Assembly (NCBI GenBank): GCA_016715115.1
Contig: JADKBM010000016.1
Coordinates: 930,001-994,000, forward strand
Source of the DNA: Acidobacteriota bacterium
GTDB taxonomy: Bacteria > Acidobacteriota > Blastocatellia > Pyrinomonadales > Pyrinomonadaceae
Direction of reading: 5' to 3'
Length of the DNA: 64,000 nucleotides
Shown here: piece after piece, positions 26,793-34,683 of the stretch
Position numbering within the stretch: the stretch's first letter is position 1
Layout: each line of letters opens with the position of its first letter
The notes under the pieces: model-generated
Databases searched by the model: none
What the model was told of the DNA's origin: nothing
The model's input: the letters and a program-made list of their open reading frames with translations, nothing else
Position numbers and translations under genes: made by a program

Positions 26793-27324
26793 GGGAACGG
26801 AGAAGTGAGAACGGAGAAGTGAGAACGGAGAGGTGAGAAGTGAAAACGGAGAACTGAGAAGTGAAAACGGAGAGGTGAGAAGTGAGAACTGAGAACTGGG
26901 AACGGAGAACTGAGAAGTGAAAACGGAGAACTGAGAAGTGAGAACTGAGAAGTGAGAACTGAGAACTGGGAACGGAGAACTGAGCTGAGCAATGATCGGA
27001 TTAGTCTTCCGTTTTCACTTCTCAGTTCTCCGTTTTCACTTCTCACTTCTCACTTCTCAGTTCTCCGTTTTCACTTCTCAGTTCTCCGTTCTCACTTCTC
27101 CGTTCTCACTTCTCACTTCTCACTTCTCAGTTCTCCGTTTTCACTTCTCAGTTCTCCGTTCTCACTTCTCCGTTCTCACTTCTCACTTCTCACTTCTCAG
27201 TTCTCACTTCCCAGTTCTCACATCTCCGTTCTCAGTTCCCAGTTCCCAGTTCTCAGTTCTCAGTTCTCAGTTCTCACTTCTCCGTTCCCAGTTCTCACTT
27301 CCCAGTTCCCAGTCTCACTTCCCA
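26793..27324. repeat. large inverted array of GAGAACGGAGAAGT units
   Basis: Left arm (26793-26986) consists of GAGAACGGAGAAGTGAGAAC-type units; right arm (27008-27324) is the same units in reverse complement (TTCTCACTTCTCCGTTCTC), with a short unique loop around 26987-27007. It lies between trkA and the convergent proteasome-like gene, whose stop codon falls in the last unit. It has no coding potential despite open frames. Confidence 0.85.
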
Positions 27325-28067
27325 ACCCCGCATTCCGACTTCCGCGCGATCCAGGTAAGGCCTTTCGACGTTATCGACACGACATCGATCGGAGGACCGA
27401 CATATTCTTCGCGGGCGGCGATCTGAATCTCGACCAGCTTTCGAACACCGGCAGCAAGCCCCTGATTCCAAAAGTCCTTTGTCTCTTCCGGCAATCCGTC
27501 AATAGCTTCAGTTTCGCCAAGAAATCGAGTCACGTTGGTCCCTTTGCATTTTGCGTCGCAGTCGTTCTTTGAGACGATCACGCCAATCGAACCGTCGGCA
27601 ATCTGGCCGATCCTGAACTGACGAACCAACAGAACCGGCTTCTTCTTTTCAAAGCCGGCGACCAAGATCCGGAGAAACGTCCGGCCTTCGATCTTTTCGC
27701 GATAAGTTACGAAACTGTTTTGTTTGAGAAGCGGAAGCTCGACGTTCAGCCTTTCGACGATGGTCGCGGCGAGAATTTCGACCTTTTCAGCGATCGGCTT
27801 TTTCGAATTCTGTTCGAGCGACCCGGCCACTATCTCCGGGACGTCGAACCCCGTCTGCGTGTCGCGCGCGAAACCCGCATAGGCGAAGACAACCCCGCCG
27901 GCGGAGATGATCTTGCACGCGAACTTGGCCTTTGTGTTTCCGAAAGTATCCGTGACTTTGCTGTCGGCGCCGATGACGATCTCTTTTTTCGTCTTGACGG
28001 CCACGATCGTCGTTGCGCCGCCGGTCGCGGCAAGGATCAGGATCAAAGCGATGAGTCTAAGCGTCAT
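27315..28067 (-). CDS. secreted proteasome/HslV-like Ntn-hydrolase family protein
   Basis: 250 residues. A signal peptide (about residues 1-18, ending ATGGA) is followed directly by TTIVAVKTKKEIVIGADSKV, which closely resembles the mature start of HslV and proteasome beta subunits. Cleavage before Thr19 would expose Thr as the N-terminal nucleophile; Asp is 17th counted from that Thr, as in the family, and a Lys follows at about position 34 (33 in HslV). The C-terminal half (VRKLVEIQIAAREEYVGPPIDVVSI) also fits the proteasome-like fold. It would act as an exported peptidase or hydrolase. Its start overlaps the GNAT stop by ATGA as last gene of the lipA operon; its stop codon is supplied by the adjoining repeat array. 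Confidence 0.6.
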   Translation of the reverse strand: MTLRLIALILILAATGGATTIVAVKTKKEIVIGADSKVTDTFGNTKAKFACKIISAGGVVFAYAGFARDTQTGFDVPEIVAGSLEQNSKKPIAEKVEILAATIVERLNVELPLLKQNSFVTYREKIEGRTFLRILVAGFEKKKPVLLVRQFRIGQIADGSIGVIVSKNDCDAKCKGTNVTRFLGETEAIDGLPEETKDFWNQGLAAGVRKLVEIQIAAREEYVGPPIDVVSITSKGLTWIARKSECGVGK

Positions 28068-28621
28068 TCCTTTACGAACAGGTTGAGTTCTTCGTCGCTA
28101 CCCGGCAAGACAACGGATTCGCGAAACACGAATCCGAGTTTTCCGAGCAGTTTGACCGAGTTTTCGTTGTCGAACGTCGTGATCGCCATCGGCCGTTCGA
28201 TTCCGAGCGTCTCGCGCCCGTATTCGAGAACGGCCGACGCCGATTCGAACGCGTAGCCGCGACCCTCGTATTGCGGCAAGAAGGCGAATCCGATGTCGGG
28301 ATGTTCGAGGCCCGCGCGGCGGACGAACCCGCAAATGCCGATTGCCCGATTTTGGATTTTCGATTTTGGATTTCGGATAGACTCCGAGTTCAGCTCGGCG
28401 TCTTCCTTCATATCGACAGCGTAGAGGCCGTAACCGTGATCGCGATAGCTTTGGCGATAGCGGTTTTCGATGAAATCGCTCGCCTCAGCCGCCGATCGAA
28501 CTCCGCGGTCGCCGATATACCGGATAAATGAAGGCTGATTCAGGAGATCGTTTATGAACTCGCCATCGGTCGAAGCATCAAGCTCGCGGATGATCAGTCG
28601 TTCGGTTTCGAGGATCTTCAT
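28064..28621 (-). CDS. GNAT family N-acetyltransferase (RimJ/RimL type) with repeat-derived insertion
   Basis: 185 residues from ATG 28621; the frame is open to 28816 but the upstream part is antisense to neighbouring sequence. LETERLIIREL is the opening motif of the Acetyltransf_3 group, FLPQYEGRGYAFES is the acetyl-CoA-binding motif A, and FDNENSVKLLGKLGFVF is the typical final motif. Residues about 76-91 (ELNSESIRNPKSKIQN) are encoded by the genome-wide AATCCAAAATC repeat, inserted in frame in the middle of the fold. The substrate is unknown. It sits between the secreted hypothetical protein and the proteasome-like gene, overlapping the latter. Confidence 0.8.
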   Translation of the reverse strand: MKILETERLIIRELDASTDGEFINDLLNQPSFIRYIGDRGVRSAAEASDFIENRYRQSYRDHGYGLYAVDMKEDAELNSESIRNPKSKIQNRAIGICGFVRRAGLEHPDIGFAFLPQYEGRGYAFESASAVLEYGRETLGIERPMAITTFDNENSVKLLGKLGFVFRESVVLPGSDEELNLFVKE

Positions 28622-28629
28622 AAAGCGGA

Positions 28630-29115
28630 TCAGCAGACGTTCAGTTGAGACACGATCTTGAACAATCGGCCGCGCCTGAAAAAGAAGTTGGCGGAACCAT
28701 CGCCGATCGCGTACACGAGGAATCGATTCCGGGCTTCGTTCTGCCAGCGCGCGGGGCCAAATTTGAGTCGGACAGCTAACGGGCTTGCCCCGATTCGAAT
28801 GCCGCTCACCGACCATTTCCTTGACGTGATCGTCATCCTCGCGACAAATAGCCTTCCCTTCTCACGGTCCAGTTGCGATTCCAGCAATTCAAGAAGCAGC
28901 CCGCCGTAGCGCATATCCACGGAACGCTCGGCGCACGGATACTCACCGCCTTTTCGTGTCGAAAGAGGCTTTCCGATCCGGCCGAGGACACGCGCTTTCG
29001 ACGTTCCGACTTCGACTCCTTTGGTCTTGACTCTTATGAATTGCTGCCCGAAAACATTTCCGGCGGCAAGGGTCAGGCCGAGAACCAGCATCGAAAGCGT
29101 GCGCTTCGTCAACAT
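28630..29115 (-). CDS. secreted hypothetical protein
   Basis: 161 residues. A signal peptide is evident (MLTKRTLSMLVLGLTLAAGNVFGQ). The mature part of about 137 residues is basic and beta-rich, with a Cys in EYPCAERSVD and one near the C terminus (QLNVC) that could form a disulfide. VEVGTSKARVLGRIGKPLS is reminiscent of the repeated small beta modules of SmpA/OmlA-like lipoproteins, but this is not strong enough to name it. It begins 3 bp after lipA and ends 8 bp before the GNAT gene, so it is co-transcribed. Function unknown. Confidence 0.6.
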   Translation of the reverse strand: MLTKRTLSMLVLGLTLAAGNVFGQQFIRVKTKGVEVGTSKARVLGRIGKPLSTRKGGEYPCAERSVDMRYGGLLLELLESQLDREKGRLFVARMTITSRKWSVSGIRIGASPLAVRLKFGPARWQNEARNRFLVYAIGDGSANFFFRRGRLFKIVSQLNVC

Positions 29116-29118
29116 TTT

Positions 29119-30051
29119 TTACGTTGCCGGCGCTTCGCCGCTCTCGGTTTGCTGGCGCGCGTGATACGACGAACGTGTCAGCGGCGATGATTCGACGTGC
29201 TTGAAACCGAGATCGAGCCCGATCCGTTTCCACTCGGCGAACTCTTCGGGCGTAACGTAGCGTTCGACCGGCAACCGCTTTTCGTAGGGCTGCAGGTACT
29301 GACCGATGGTCATAATGTCGCACGACACCTTCCGCAGATCGCGCATCAGTTCGACGACCTCTTCAAACTCCTCGCCAAGCCCGGCCATAATTCCGCTTTT
29401 GGTCAGCATTCCGCGAAATTGCGTGTCACGATAATGCGCCGAGCGCTCTAGCAACTCAAGTGTTTGCTGATACTTAGCATCCGGACGCACGCGCCGGTAA
29501 AGCCGCGCGATCGTTTCGGTGTTGTGATTGAGAACATCCGGCCGCGCGGCGAGAACGTTGTTCAGCGCCTCTTCATCGCCGTTAAAATCCGGAATCAAAA
29601 CCTCTATCTTGCACGTCGGATTTAGTTCGCGAACCTTCGTGATCGTTTCCGCCCAATGCATCGAACCGCCGTCCGGCAAATCGTCGCGGTTGACCGAAGT
29701 GATGACGGCGTGGGCCAAATTCAGATGCTCTACTGCCTGAGCGACGTTTGACGGTTCGAGCGGATCGAGATCCATCGGCTTGCCTTTGTTTACAGCGCAA
29801 AAACCGCAATGGCGCGTGCAGGTGTCGCCGCCGAGCATAAAGGTCGCGGTGCGGTCGGTCCAGCACTCGAAAATGTTCGGACAGCGCGCTTCTTGGCAAA
29901 CGGTGTGCAGATTCAAACCGTCGATCAGTTTGAGTACCGCGTTTTGATTCGTCGGATCGCCGAGTTTGATACGCAACCAGTCCGGCTTCTTAAGCCGTTC
30001 CTTCTTCTTCCGAGAAACAAAGTTCTCGATGAGCACTTTTTCTTCGATCAT
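29119..30051 (-). CDS. lipA: lipoyl synthase
   Basis: 310 residues. LipA is a radical-SAM enzyme that inserts two sulfurs into octanoyl-lipoyl domains. Both iron-sulfur clusters are visible: the auxiliary cluster motif CQEARCPNIFEC (C-x4-C-x5-C) and the radical-SAM motif CTRHCGFC (C-x3-C-x2-C). The conserved C-terminal region KHVESSPLTRSSYHARQ is intact. It is the first gene of a four-gene minus-strand operon (lipA, secreted protein, GNAT, proteasome-like) and is preceded by a repeat array that separates it from the Ni-SOD cluster. No lipB is present in the window. Confidence 0.96.
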   Translation of the reverse strand: MIEEKVLIENFVSRKKKERLKKPDWLRIKLGDPTNQNAVLKLIDGLNLHTVCQEARCPNIFECWTDRTATFMLGGDTCTRHCGFCAVNKGKPMDLDPLEPSNVAQAVEHLNLAHAVITSVNRDDLPDGGSMHWAETITKVRELNPTCKIEVLIPDFNGDEEALNNVLAARPDVLNHNTETIARLYRRVRPDAKYQQTLELLERSAHYRDTQFRGMLTKSGIMAGLGEEFEEVVELMRDLRKVSCDIMTIGQYLQPYEKRLPVERYVTPEEFAEWKRIGLDLGFKHVESSPLTRSSYHARQQTESGEAPAT

Positions 30052-30087
30052 AAAACCTCTGAAGGATACATTCTATCATTCGGGATG

Positions 30088-30284
30088 CGCTTCCAGAATT
30101 CCAGATTCCACGATTCAAGATCGAAAATTCAAGATTCCAAGATTTCAGATATTCCAGATTCCAAGATTCCAGTTATTCCAGATATTCCAGATTCCAGTTA
30201 TTCCAGATATTCCAGATATTCCAGATTCCAAGATCCAAGATCCAAGACCAAAGATCCAAATTCCAAAATCCAAAATCTAAAATC
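30088..30284. repeat. array of ATTCCAGATATTCC / ATCCAAAATCC units
   Basis: The whole spacer between lipA and the Ni-SOD protease gene is tandem ATTCCAGATATTCCAGATTCC followed by ATCCAAGATCC and ATCCAAAATCTAAAATC units. The protease stop codon TAG (30277-30279) lies within the last unit. Confidence 0.8.
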
Positions 30285-30612
30285 GACAAGTCGCCCGCCC
30301 GAGAATATCCTCGGGCCTGATTGCCCCGAACGAGCGACTGTCGACGCTTTCCAGCGCATCGTCGCCGACCAGAAAATAGCGCCCGTCTTCGAGAATCTGG
30401 GCGACGCGTTTGATGATCTTGACGCTCGATTTGAAGGGATGATTTGCGAGCACGATGTCGCCGACGCGGATCTCGTCGTTGGGGCAGACCAGCACTCGAT
30501 CGCCGTTTCGCAAGGCCGGATACATCGAATCGCCTTCGATCGACCAGACCTCCCGCCAGCCGAGAAACCAGGCGGTCTTTTCGAACCAATCAGCTTGTGG
30601 AAGCGAGTCCAT
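30277..30612 (-). CDS. sodX: nickel-type superoxide dismutase maturation protease (S26 family)
   Basis: 111 residues from ATG 30612; the open frame reaches 30714, but the extra N terminus is encoded by the AAATCC repeat and is not conserved. WSIEGDSMYPALRNGDRVLV contains the catalytic Ser29 of signal-peptidase-like S26 proteases, and Lys68 in IIKRV is the general base. The small size and closing GRATCRF region fit the Ni-SOD maturation protease group, which removes the NiSOD propeptide. The substrate gene, NiSOD, lies two genes upstream on the same strand. Confidence 0.82.
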   Translation of the reverse strand: MDSLPQADWFEKTAWFLGWREVWSIEGDSMYPALRNGDRVLVCPNDEIRVGDIVLANHPFKSSVKIIKRVAQILEDGRYFLVGDDALESVDSRSFGAIRPEDILGRATCRF

Positions 30613-30732
30613 CGGGATTTCGGATTTGGGATTTCGGATTTGGGATTTGGGGTTTGGCATTTGAATCGCCGAAAATCTCGGCTCAGTTTCCAATAGCGGA
30701 ATCCGAAATCGCAAATCGCCATTCCGAGATCG

Positions 30733-31467
30733 CTATGCCGCCCAGCTTGTCAGCCAAGCCGCGAACGTCATCCATAATTCGGTGCCAGACAATGCCAGCC
30801 GAGCCGGATACGAGACGATCAGCAAGATCGCGCCCGCCAGGTACACCTTGTTGAAGCTCCCGATTCGCCAACGGTCATAAATCAAAAACGCTATCGCCAA
30901 AAGCGTCGGCACGCCGAGAAACACCAGCGGACCGGCGCTCAACACGAATTCGAATGGAAAACGTCCGATGGCCGGCGGCAGAAAGTTGAGCGCGGTCAGA
31001 AGAATCAGCCGTTTGTGTTCGGCCGGTCGTTTGCGGAAATAAACGGCTCCGCCGAAAAACAAACTGAAAAGCACGACGTCAAAGAAAGGGACGACAAGAA
31101 ATCCGAGCGGCGGGAACCCGGGCGGAGTCGCATTCGACCCGAATTTCGCCGCCGCGACGCCGGTCAAGAAGCCGCTGACGACGATCACCGCCGCGAGCGC
31201 GGCGCCGAACCAGCCGAGTTTCATATGCAGCGCAACGCGTTTTGTTCGGATCATCCAGGTTTGAACCACGAACAAGACGATCCAAAGCGTCATCGCCAGA
31301 CCGTGAATATGAACGAGCGTCGACGGAATCGGCGGTGCCGGGAAAAACTGTTTCAGGTAATACGTTCGCGAAAATCCGATCAAAACAATCATCGGAAACA
31401 GTATCGCGATCAGACCAAAGATCGCCCGTTCGTACTGACGGCGCTCGACGCCGGGATTAGCTGCCAT
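30733..31467 (-). CDS. integral membrane protein of the Ni-SOD cluster, about seven TM helices
   Basis: 244 residues from ATG 31467, with GGAGGA 9 bases upstream. About seven hydrophobic helices: near residues 15-37, 48-72, 80-107, 122-144, 152-172, 180-200 and 208-230. Histidines occur at helix positions (STLVHIHGLAM, ALHMKLGW, EHKRLILL), a pattern compatible with heme or metal binding, but no family is named with confidence. It lies between NiSOD and its protease, so a role in redox, nickel or electron transfer for NiSOD is a reasonable guess only. Confidence 0.6.
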   Translation of the reverse strand: MAANPGVERRQYERAIFGLIAILFPMIVLIGFSRTYYLKQFFPAPPIPSTLVHIHGLAMTLWIVLFVVQTWMIRTKRVALHMKLGWFGAALAAVIVVSGFLTGVAAAKFGSNATPPGFPPLGFLVVPFFDVVLFSLFFGGAVYFRKRPAEHKRLILLTALNFLPPAIGRFPFEFVLSAGPLVFLGVPTLLAIAFLIYDRWRIGSFNKVYLAGAILLIVSYPARLALSGTELWMTFAAWLTSWAA

Positions 31468-31596
31468 TGATAAATTCCTCCGAATTTTCCCAGGCCGAAA
31501 AAGCGGGCGTTGGGGGTAATTGAACAAAAAATATAGGATTGCGAATCAAAGTTCAATCCGCAATCCAGAATCCCGAGTCTAAAATCCAGAATCGAA

Positions 31597-32046
31597 CTAG
31601 CCCGCCGTATACCAGGCGACTTCACGATTCTTGGTCGCCCAGAAGATGTCATGGATCTCCTTGATCGCCGCCATCAGTTCGTTCGCGTGATCGAGGCTCA
31701 CCTCGACCTTGCACGCCGAGCAAAGTTTCGCCGCTTTCCAGAACGTGTCGTGCAAGTTCGGATAGGCTTCGAGGTGAACGGGCTTGAAGTAATCTGTCCA
31801 CAGGATCAGCAATTCTTCCTTTGCGAGACGCGCCTGCTCTTCTTTGACCACAATGTAACGCGTCAGCGTATTGTGGTACGCCGCCGATGCCGCCGCATCG
31901 CCGCCTTCGGGAACCTTCAGATCCAGGATCTTCTTCGTCATCGACAAAACTGCTTCGGCCGCAACCCGCGCCGAAGCCGAATCATAAATACCGCACGGCG
32001 CGTCGCAATGCGCCTCGGCAACTCCGATCGTTTTCTTGTTAAACAT
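31597..32046 (-). CDS. sodN: nickel superoxide dismutase
   Basis: 149 residues from ATG 32046, with AGGAG upstream. A 12-residue propeptide (MFNKKTIGVAEA) is followed by HCDAPCGIYD, the nickel hook in which the new N-terminal His and Cys14 and Cys18 bind nickel after cleavage. The remainder is the four-helix bundle (AAYHNTLTRYIVVKEE, HDTFWKAAKLCSACKVEV). NiSOD converts superoxide to oxygen and peroxide in the cytoplasm as a hexamer. The cluster order is ferredoxin, sodN, membrane protein, sodX. Nickel supply genes are not in the window. Confidence 0.93.
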   Translation of the reverse strand: MFNKKTIGVAEAHCDAPCGIYDSASARVAAEAVLSMTKKILDLKVPEGGDAAASAAYHNTLTRYIVVKEEQARLAKEELLILWTDYFKPVHLEAYPNLHDTFWKAAKLCSACKVEVSLDHANELMAAIKEIHDIFWATKNREVAWYTAG

Positions 32047-32099
32047 AATTCCTCTCCTTGTTCTCAAACCATCGCAAATCACAAATATCAATTTGCAGA

Positions 32100-32441
32100 T
32101 TACTCTTCCGGCCTGCCGCCGGCATCAATGCCCTCGATGCTCGCCTGTCGGAGAACCTTCACGCGGAGATCGTCGTGCAAGCGAACCTGACACGAGAGAC
32201 GCGTGTGATCGCCGAGATCCGCCTTCGACGCGAGGATCGCGTGTTCGGCCTCGTGAATCTCACCGGGATCGCCGGCCAGAATCTCGACACGACAGGTCGT
32301 GCAACGCGCGTTTCCCCCGCAACGATGCAAAATATCAACACCGTTGTCCTCAAGGCAAAGCACCAGTTTGCGTCCCGCCTTTGCTTCGAAGACGACGGTG
32401 CCGTTAGCCGTTTCAGCAGTAATTTTCGGCATAGCTTCCAA
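32100..32441 (-). CDS. [2Fe-2S] ferredoxin, plant/adrenodoxin-like
   Basis: 113 residues. Four cluster ligands are visible: HRCGGNARCTTC gives three Cys and LSCQV the fourth. A TTG start at 32441 has an AGGAG seven bases upstream; an ATG at 32432 is the alternative. The length and C-terminal extension fit small electron carriers. It is 53 bp upstream of sodN on the same strand, so it could supply electrons to an oxidoreductase in the same stress response; this link is inferred only from position. Confidence 0.85.
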   Translation of the reverse strand: MEAMPKITAETANGTVVFEAKAGRKLVLCLEDNGVDILHRCGGNARCTTCRVEILAGDPGEIHEAEHAILASKADLGDHTRLSCQVRLHDDLRVKVLRQASIEGIDAGGRPEE

Positions 32442-32527
32442 TGAAAAACTCCTCTTTGTTATTTGAAAATCTTAATTATTGACTTTGGCACAAATCGGGC
32501 GAAATTTCCAGACGCAAAAGATCCGAT

Positions 32528-33316
32528 TCAACGCACGGGAAACACGGATTTCGGCTCAAACCCCGGCTTCTCGCCCTTGTAGGTCACACTTTCGAGAAAG
32601 AGTCCCGACGGCGGCGAAGTGAATTTCGCCGGAACGTTCGACGGGAACTTCAAGAGCCTCTGAAATCCGTCATAGCCGAGGTTCCCGCGACCGACCTCGG
32701 CAAGCATTCCGGTAACGCGGCGGACCATTTTCCAAAGGAAATGGCTGGCGGCGATGCGAAAACAGATCAGATCGCCGTCAACGAAGATCTCCGAGCGTTC
32801 GACAACGACCGTGGTCGATTGCTTTTTGCCCTCTTCCTGCTCGCAAAACGACGCGAAGTCGTGCCGTCCGACAAGCATCTCGGCGGCGATCTGCATCGCT
32901 TTCGGATCCAACTGATCCTTGATCCACCAAACGAAATTCTTGCCGAACGCCGTGCGGCGTGTCGAGATCTGGTAAAGGTACGACCGCGAAACGGCGTCGT
33001 GGCGGGCGTTAAAATCATCCGGCGCGTTGAGAACCTTTTTGATGTTGATGTCGTGCGGCAAAAGGTCGTTGAAGCCGTGCTGAATCTGCCTCGGAGTAAC
33101 GTTTGCCTTGAGTTCCGGCACCTTCAGATGCGCGATCTGCGCGATCGCGTGAACGCCCGCGTCCGTGCGGCCGGAGCCGCCGATCTCAACGCGCGATGAA
33201 AAGAGTTCGTGCGCCACAGCCATCAATTCGCCTTGCACGGATTTCGCGTTGTGCTGGATCTGCCAGCCGCGATAGCGGGTTCCCTCGTATTCAATTTCAA
33301 GTTTCCAGGTTGGCAT
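32528..33316 (-). CDS. truA: tRNA pseudouridine(38-40) synthase
   Basis: 262 residues from ATG 33316. The frame continues to 33352, but those 12 residues come from the AATCCAAAATCG repeat. WKLEIEYEGTRYRGWQ is the family start, the catalytic Asp is in GSGRTDAGVHA, and FLWKMVRRVTGML is the conserved late motif. It isomerises uridines 38, 39 and 40 of the anticodon stem. It is flanked by unrelated genes. Confidence 0.95.
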   Translation of the reverse strand: MPTWKLEIEYEGTRYRGWQIQHNAKSVQGELMAVAHELFSSRVEIGGSGRTDAGVHAIAQIAHLKVPELKANVTPRQIQHGFNDLLPHDINIKKVLNAPDDFNARHDAVSRSYLYQISTRRTAFGKNFVWWIKDQLDPKAMQIAAEMLVGRHDFASFCEQEEGKKQSTTVVVERSEIFVDGDLICFRIAASHFLWKMVRRVTGMLAEVGRGNLGYDGFQRLLKFPSNVPAKFTSPPSGLFLESVTYKGEKPGFEPKSVFPVR

Positions 33317-33382
33317 TGTTCGATTTTGGATTTTCGGTTTTGGATTCTGCATTTTCCTTGAAATCCAAAACCCAAAAGTGAA

Positions 33383-33772
33383 TCACTTCCCTATCTTCAC
33401 TTTTTCGCGAAACTGATTGATCGCGACGTATACGACCTCCGCCTCGGTCACTCGGACGACGTGTCCCTGCGATCCGATGCGTTCGGCTTCGACGATGACC
33501 TTGATCGTGATCGACGTATTTCCGGTCTTCGTCGTTGTCGCATAGAAACTAACAAGATCGCCGACAAACACCGGTTCGTGAAAGATGACTTCTTTCATCG
33601 CGACGGTTACAAAACGATCGTGACCGGTGTGCCGGACCGCTTCGACGCCGCCGGCGACGTCGATGTAACTCAAGATGACGCCGCCGAAAATAGTTCCGTG
33701 CGCATTCGTATCGCGCGGCATCATCGTCAAACGAATCGCCGCGTTGCGAAGTCTTTCTGTAGTTTGTTCCAT
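33383..33772 (-). CDS. acyl-CoA thioesterase, hotdog fold (YciA-like)
   Basis: 129 residues from ATG 33772 with AGGAG seven bases upstream; the frame continues upstream to 33856 without conserved sequence. LTMMPRDTNAHGTIFGGVILSYIDVAGGVEA is the hotdog motif with the Asn-His-Gly-x-x-Phe-Gly-Gly active-site helix (written here in parts), followed by VTVAMKEVIFHEPVFVGDLV. This is the pattern of cytoplasmic acyl-CoA thioesterases acting on CoA esters of varied length. A related REP sequence (CGCTGATTCGCGGGC) lies just upstream. Confidence 0.88.
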   Translation of the reverse strand: MEQTTERLRNAAIRLTMMPRDTNAHGTIFGGVILSYIDVAGGVEAVRHTGHDRFVTVAMKEVIFHEPVFVGDLVSFYATTTKTGNTSITIKVIVEAERIGSQGHVVRVTEAEVVYVAINQFREKVKIGK

Positions 33773-33899
33773 AAAACTGCTCCTGATTCGGATCCCGCAA
33801 AAGACGCGAAAGCCGCCAACGAAACTTGGTTCCGATTCGCGAAAACCGGCGGGCAATCGACTTACGCCTTATTTCACGCTGATTCGCGGGCAATCAAAA

Positions 33900-34535
33900 C
33901 TAACTCTTTCGCACGACCCAATCTCTCACCGCGGCGCGGAGGTCGGTCAGGTGCGAATCAAAAAAATGACCGCAGTTCTCAAACCATACGAGTTCGGCGT
34001 CGGTGTTTTCCGCGACGCGATCGACCAGCGAGCGCACATTCTCGAGCGCGCCGAATTCGTCGCGGTCGCCGTGGACGAACAGGATCGGCTTGCGCGCCTC
34101 CTCGAGAAAATCGAAATCGTCGTACTTGTCGACTGGAGTTCCAATGCTGATCAAACGCGCGACCCGATCGTCGGTCATTCCGACCTCATTTCCGATCCGC
34201 GAACCGAATGAAAATCCGGCGAGCGTGATCGGAAGTCCGGGAAAATTCGCGCTCAAATAGTCGAGCGCGTCGCGAACATCCTGTTTTTCCGCCATCCCGT
34301 CGTGTTCGCCGCCCGATAGTCCGACCCCGCGAAAATTGAATCGGAGCGTCACGAGTCCGGCATCGACAAGTCCCGCCGCCGCTCGAAACACGACCTTGTT
34401 GTGCATCGTCCCGCCGCCGAGCGGATGCGGATGACAAACCAATCCAATCCCGCGCGCGGTTCCGTGCGGCTCTTTGACGATGGCTTCCAGCCGGCCGACT
34501 GTTGCCGGAATGAAAAGATTTCCTTGCGGATACAT
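33900..34535 (-). CDS. alpha/beta hydrolase (COG2945-type)
   Basis: 211 residues. CHPHPLGGGTMHNKVV is the hallmark opening of this small alpha/beta-hydrolase group, with RFNFRGVGLSGG next. GFSFGS is the nucleophile elbow with the catalytic Ser, and GDRDEFGAL and the late His (ENCGHFF) supply the acid and base. No signal peptide, so it is cytosolic. The substrate is unknown. It is divergent from the GT-C gene, sharing a 148-bp promoter region. Confidence 0.88.
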   Translation of the reverse strand: MYPQGNLFIPATVGRLEAIVKEPHGTARGIGLVCHPHPLGGGTMHNKVVFRAAAGLVDAGLVTLRFNFRGVGLSGGEHDGMAEKQDVRDALDYLSANFPGLPITLAGFSFGSRIGNEVGMTDDRVARLISIGTPVDKYDDFDFLEEARKPILFVHGDRDEFGALENVRSLVDRVAENTDAELVWFENCGHFFDSHLTDLRAAVRDWVVRKS

Positions 34536-34683
34536 AGGCGAACTCTTGATTTTAGGTTGCGGTCAGGTGATTTGCAAACGGTTCGTTTGACGGACGTCGC
34601 CGGCTGTTCGGTTTCGAGCCGTTTTTTTGGTAGAATTTGTCGTTCGCAACGGCTTGCAAAACACCAAAATTGAACATTTTCAG

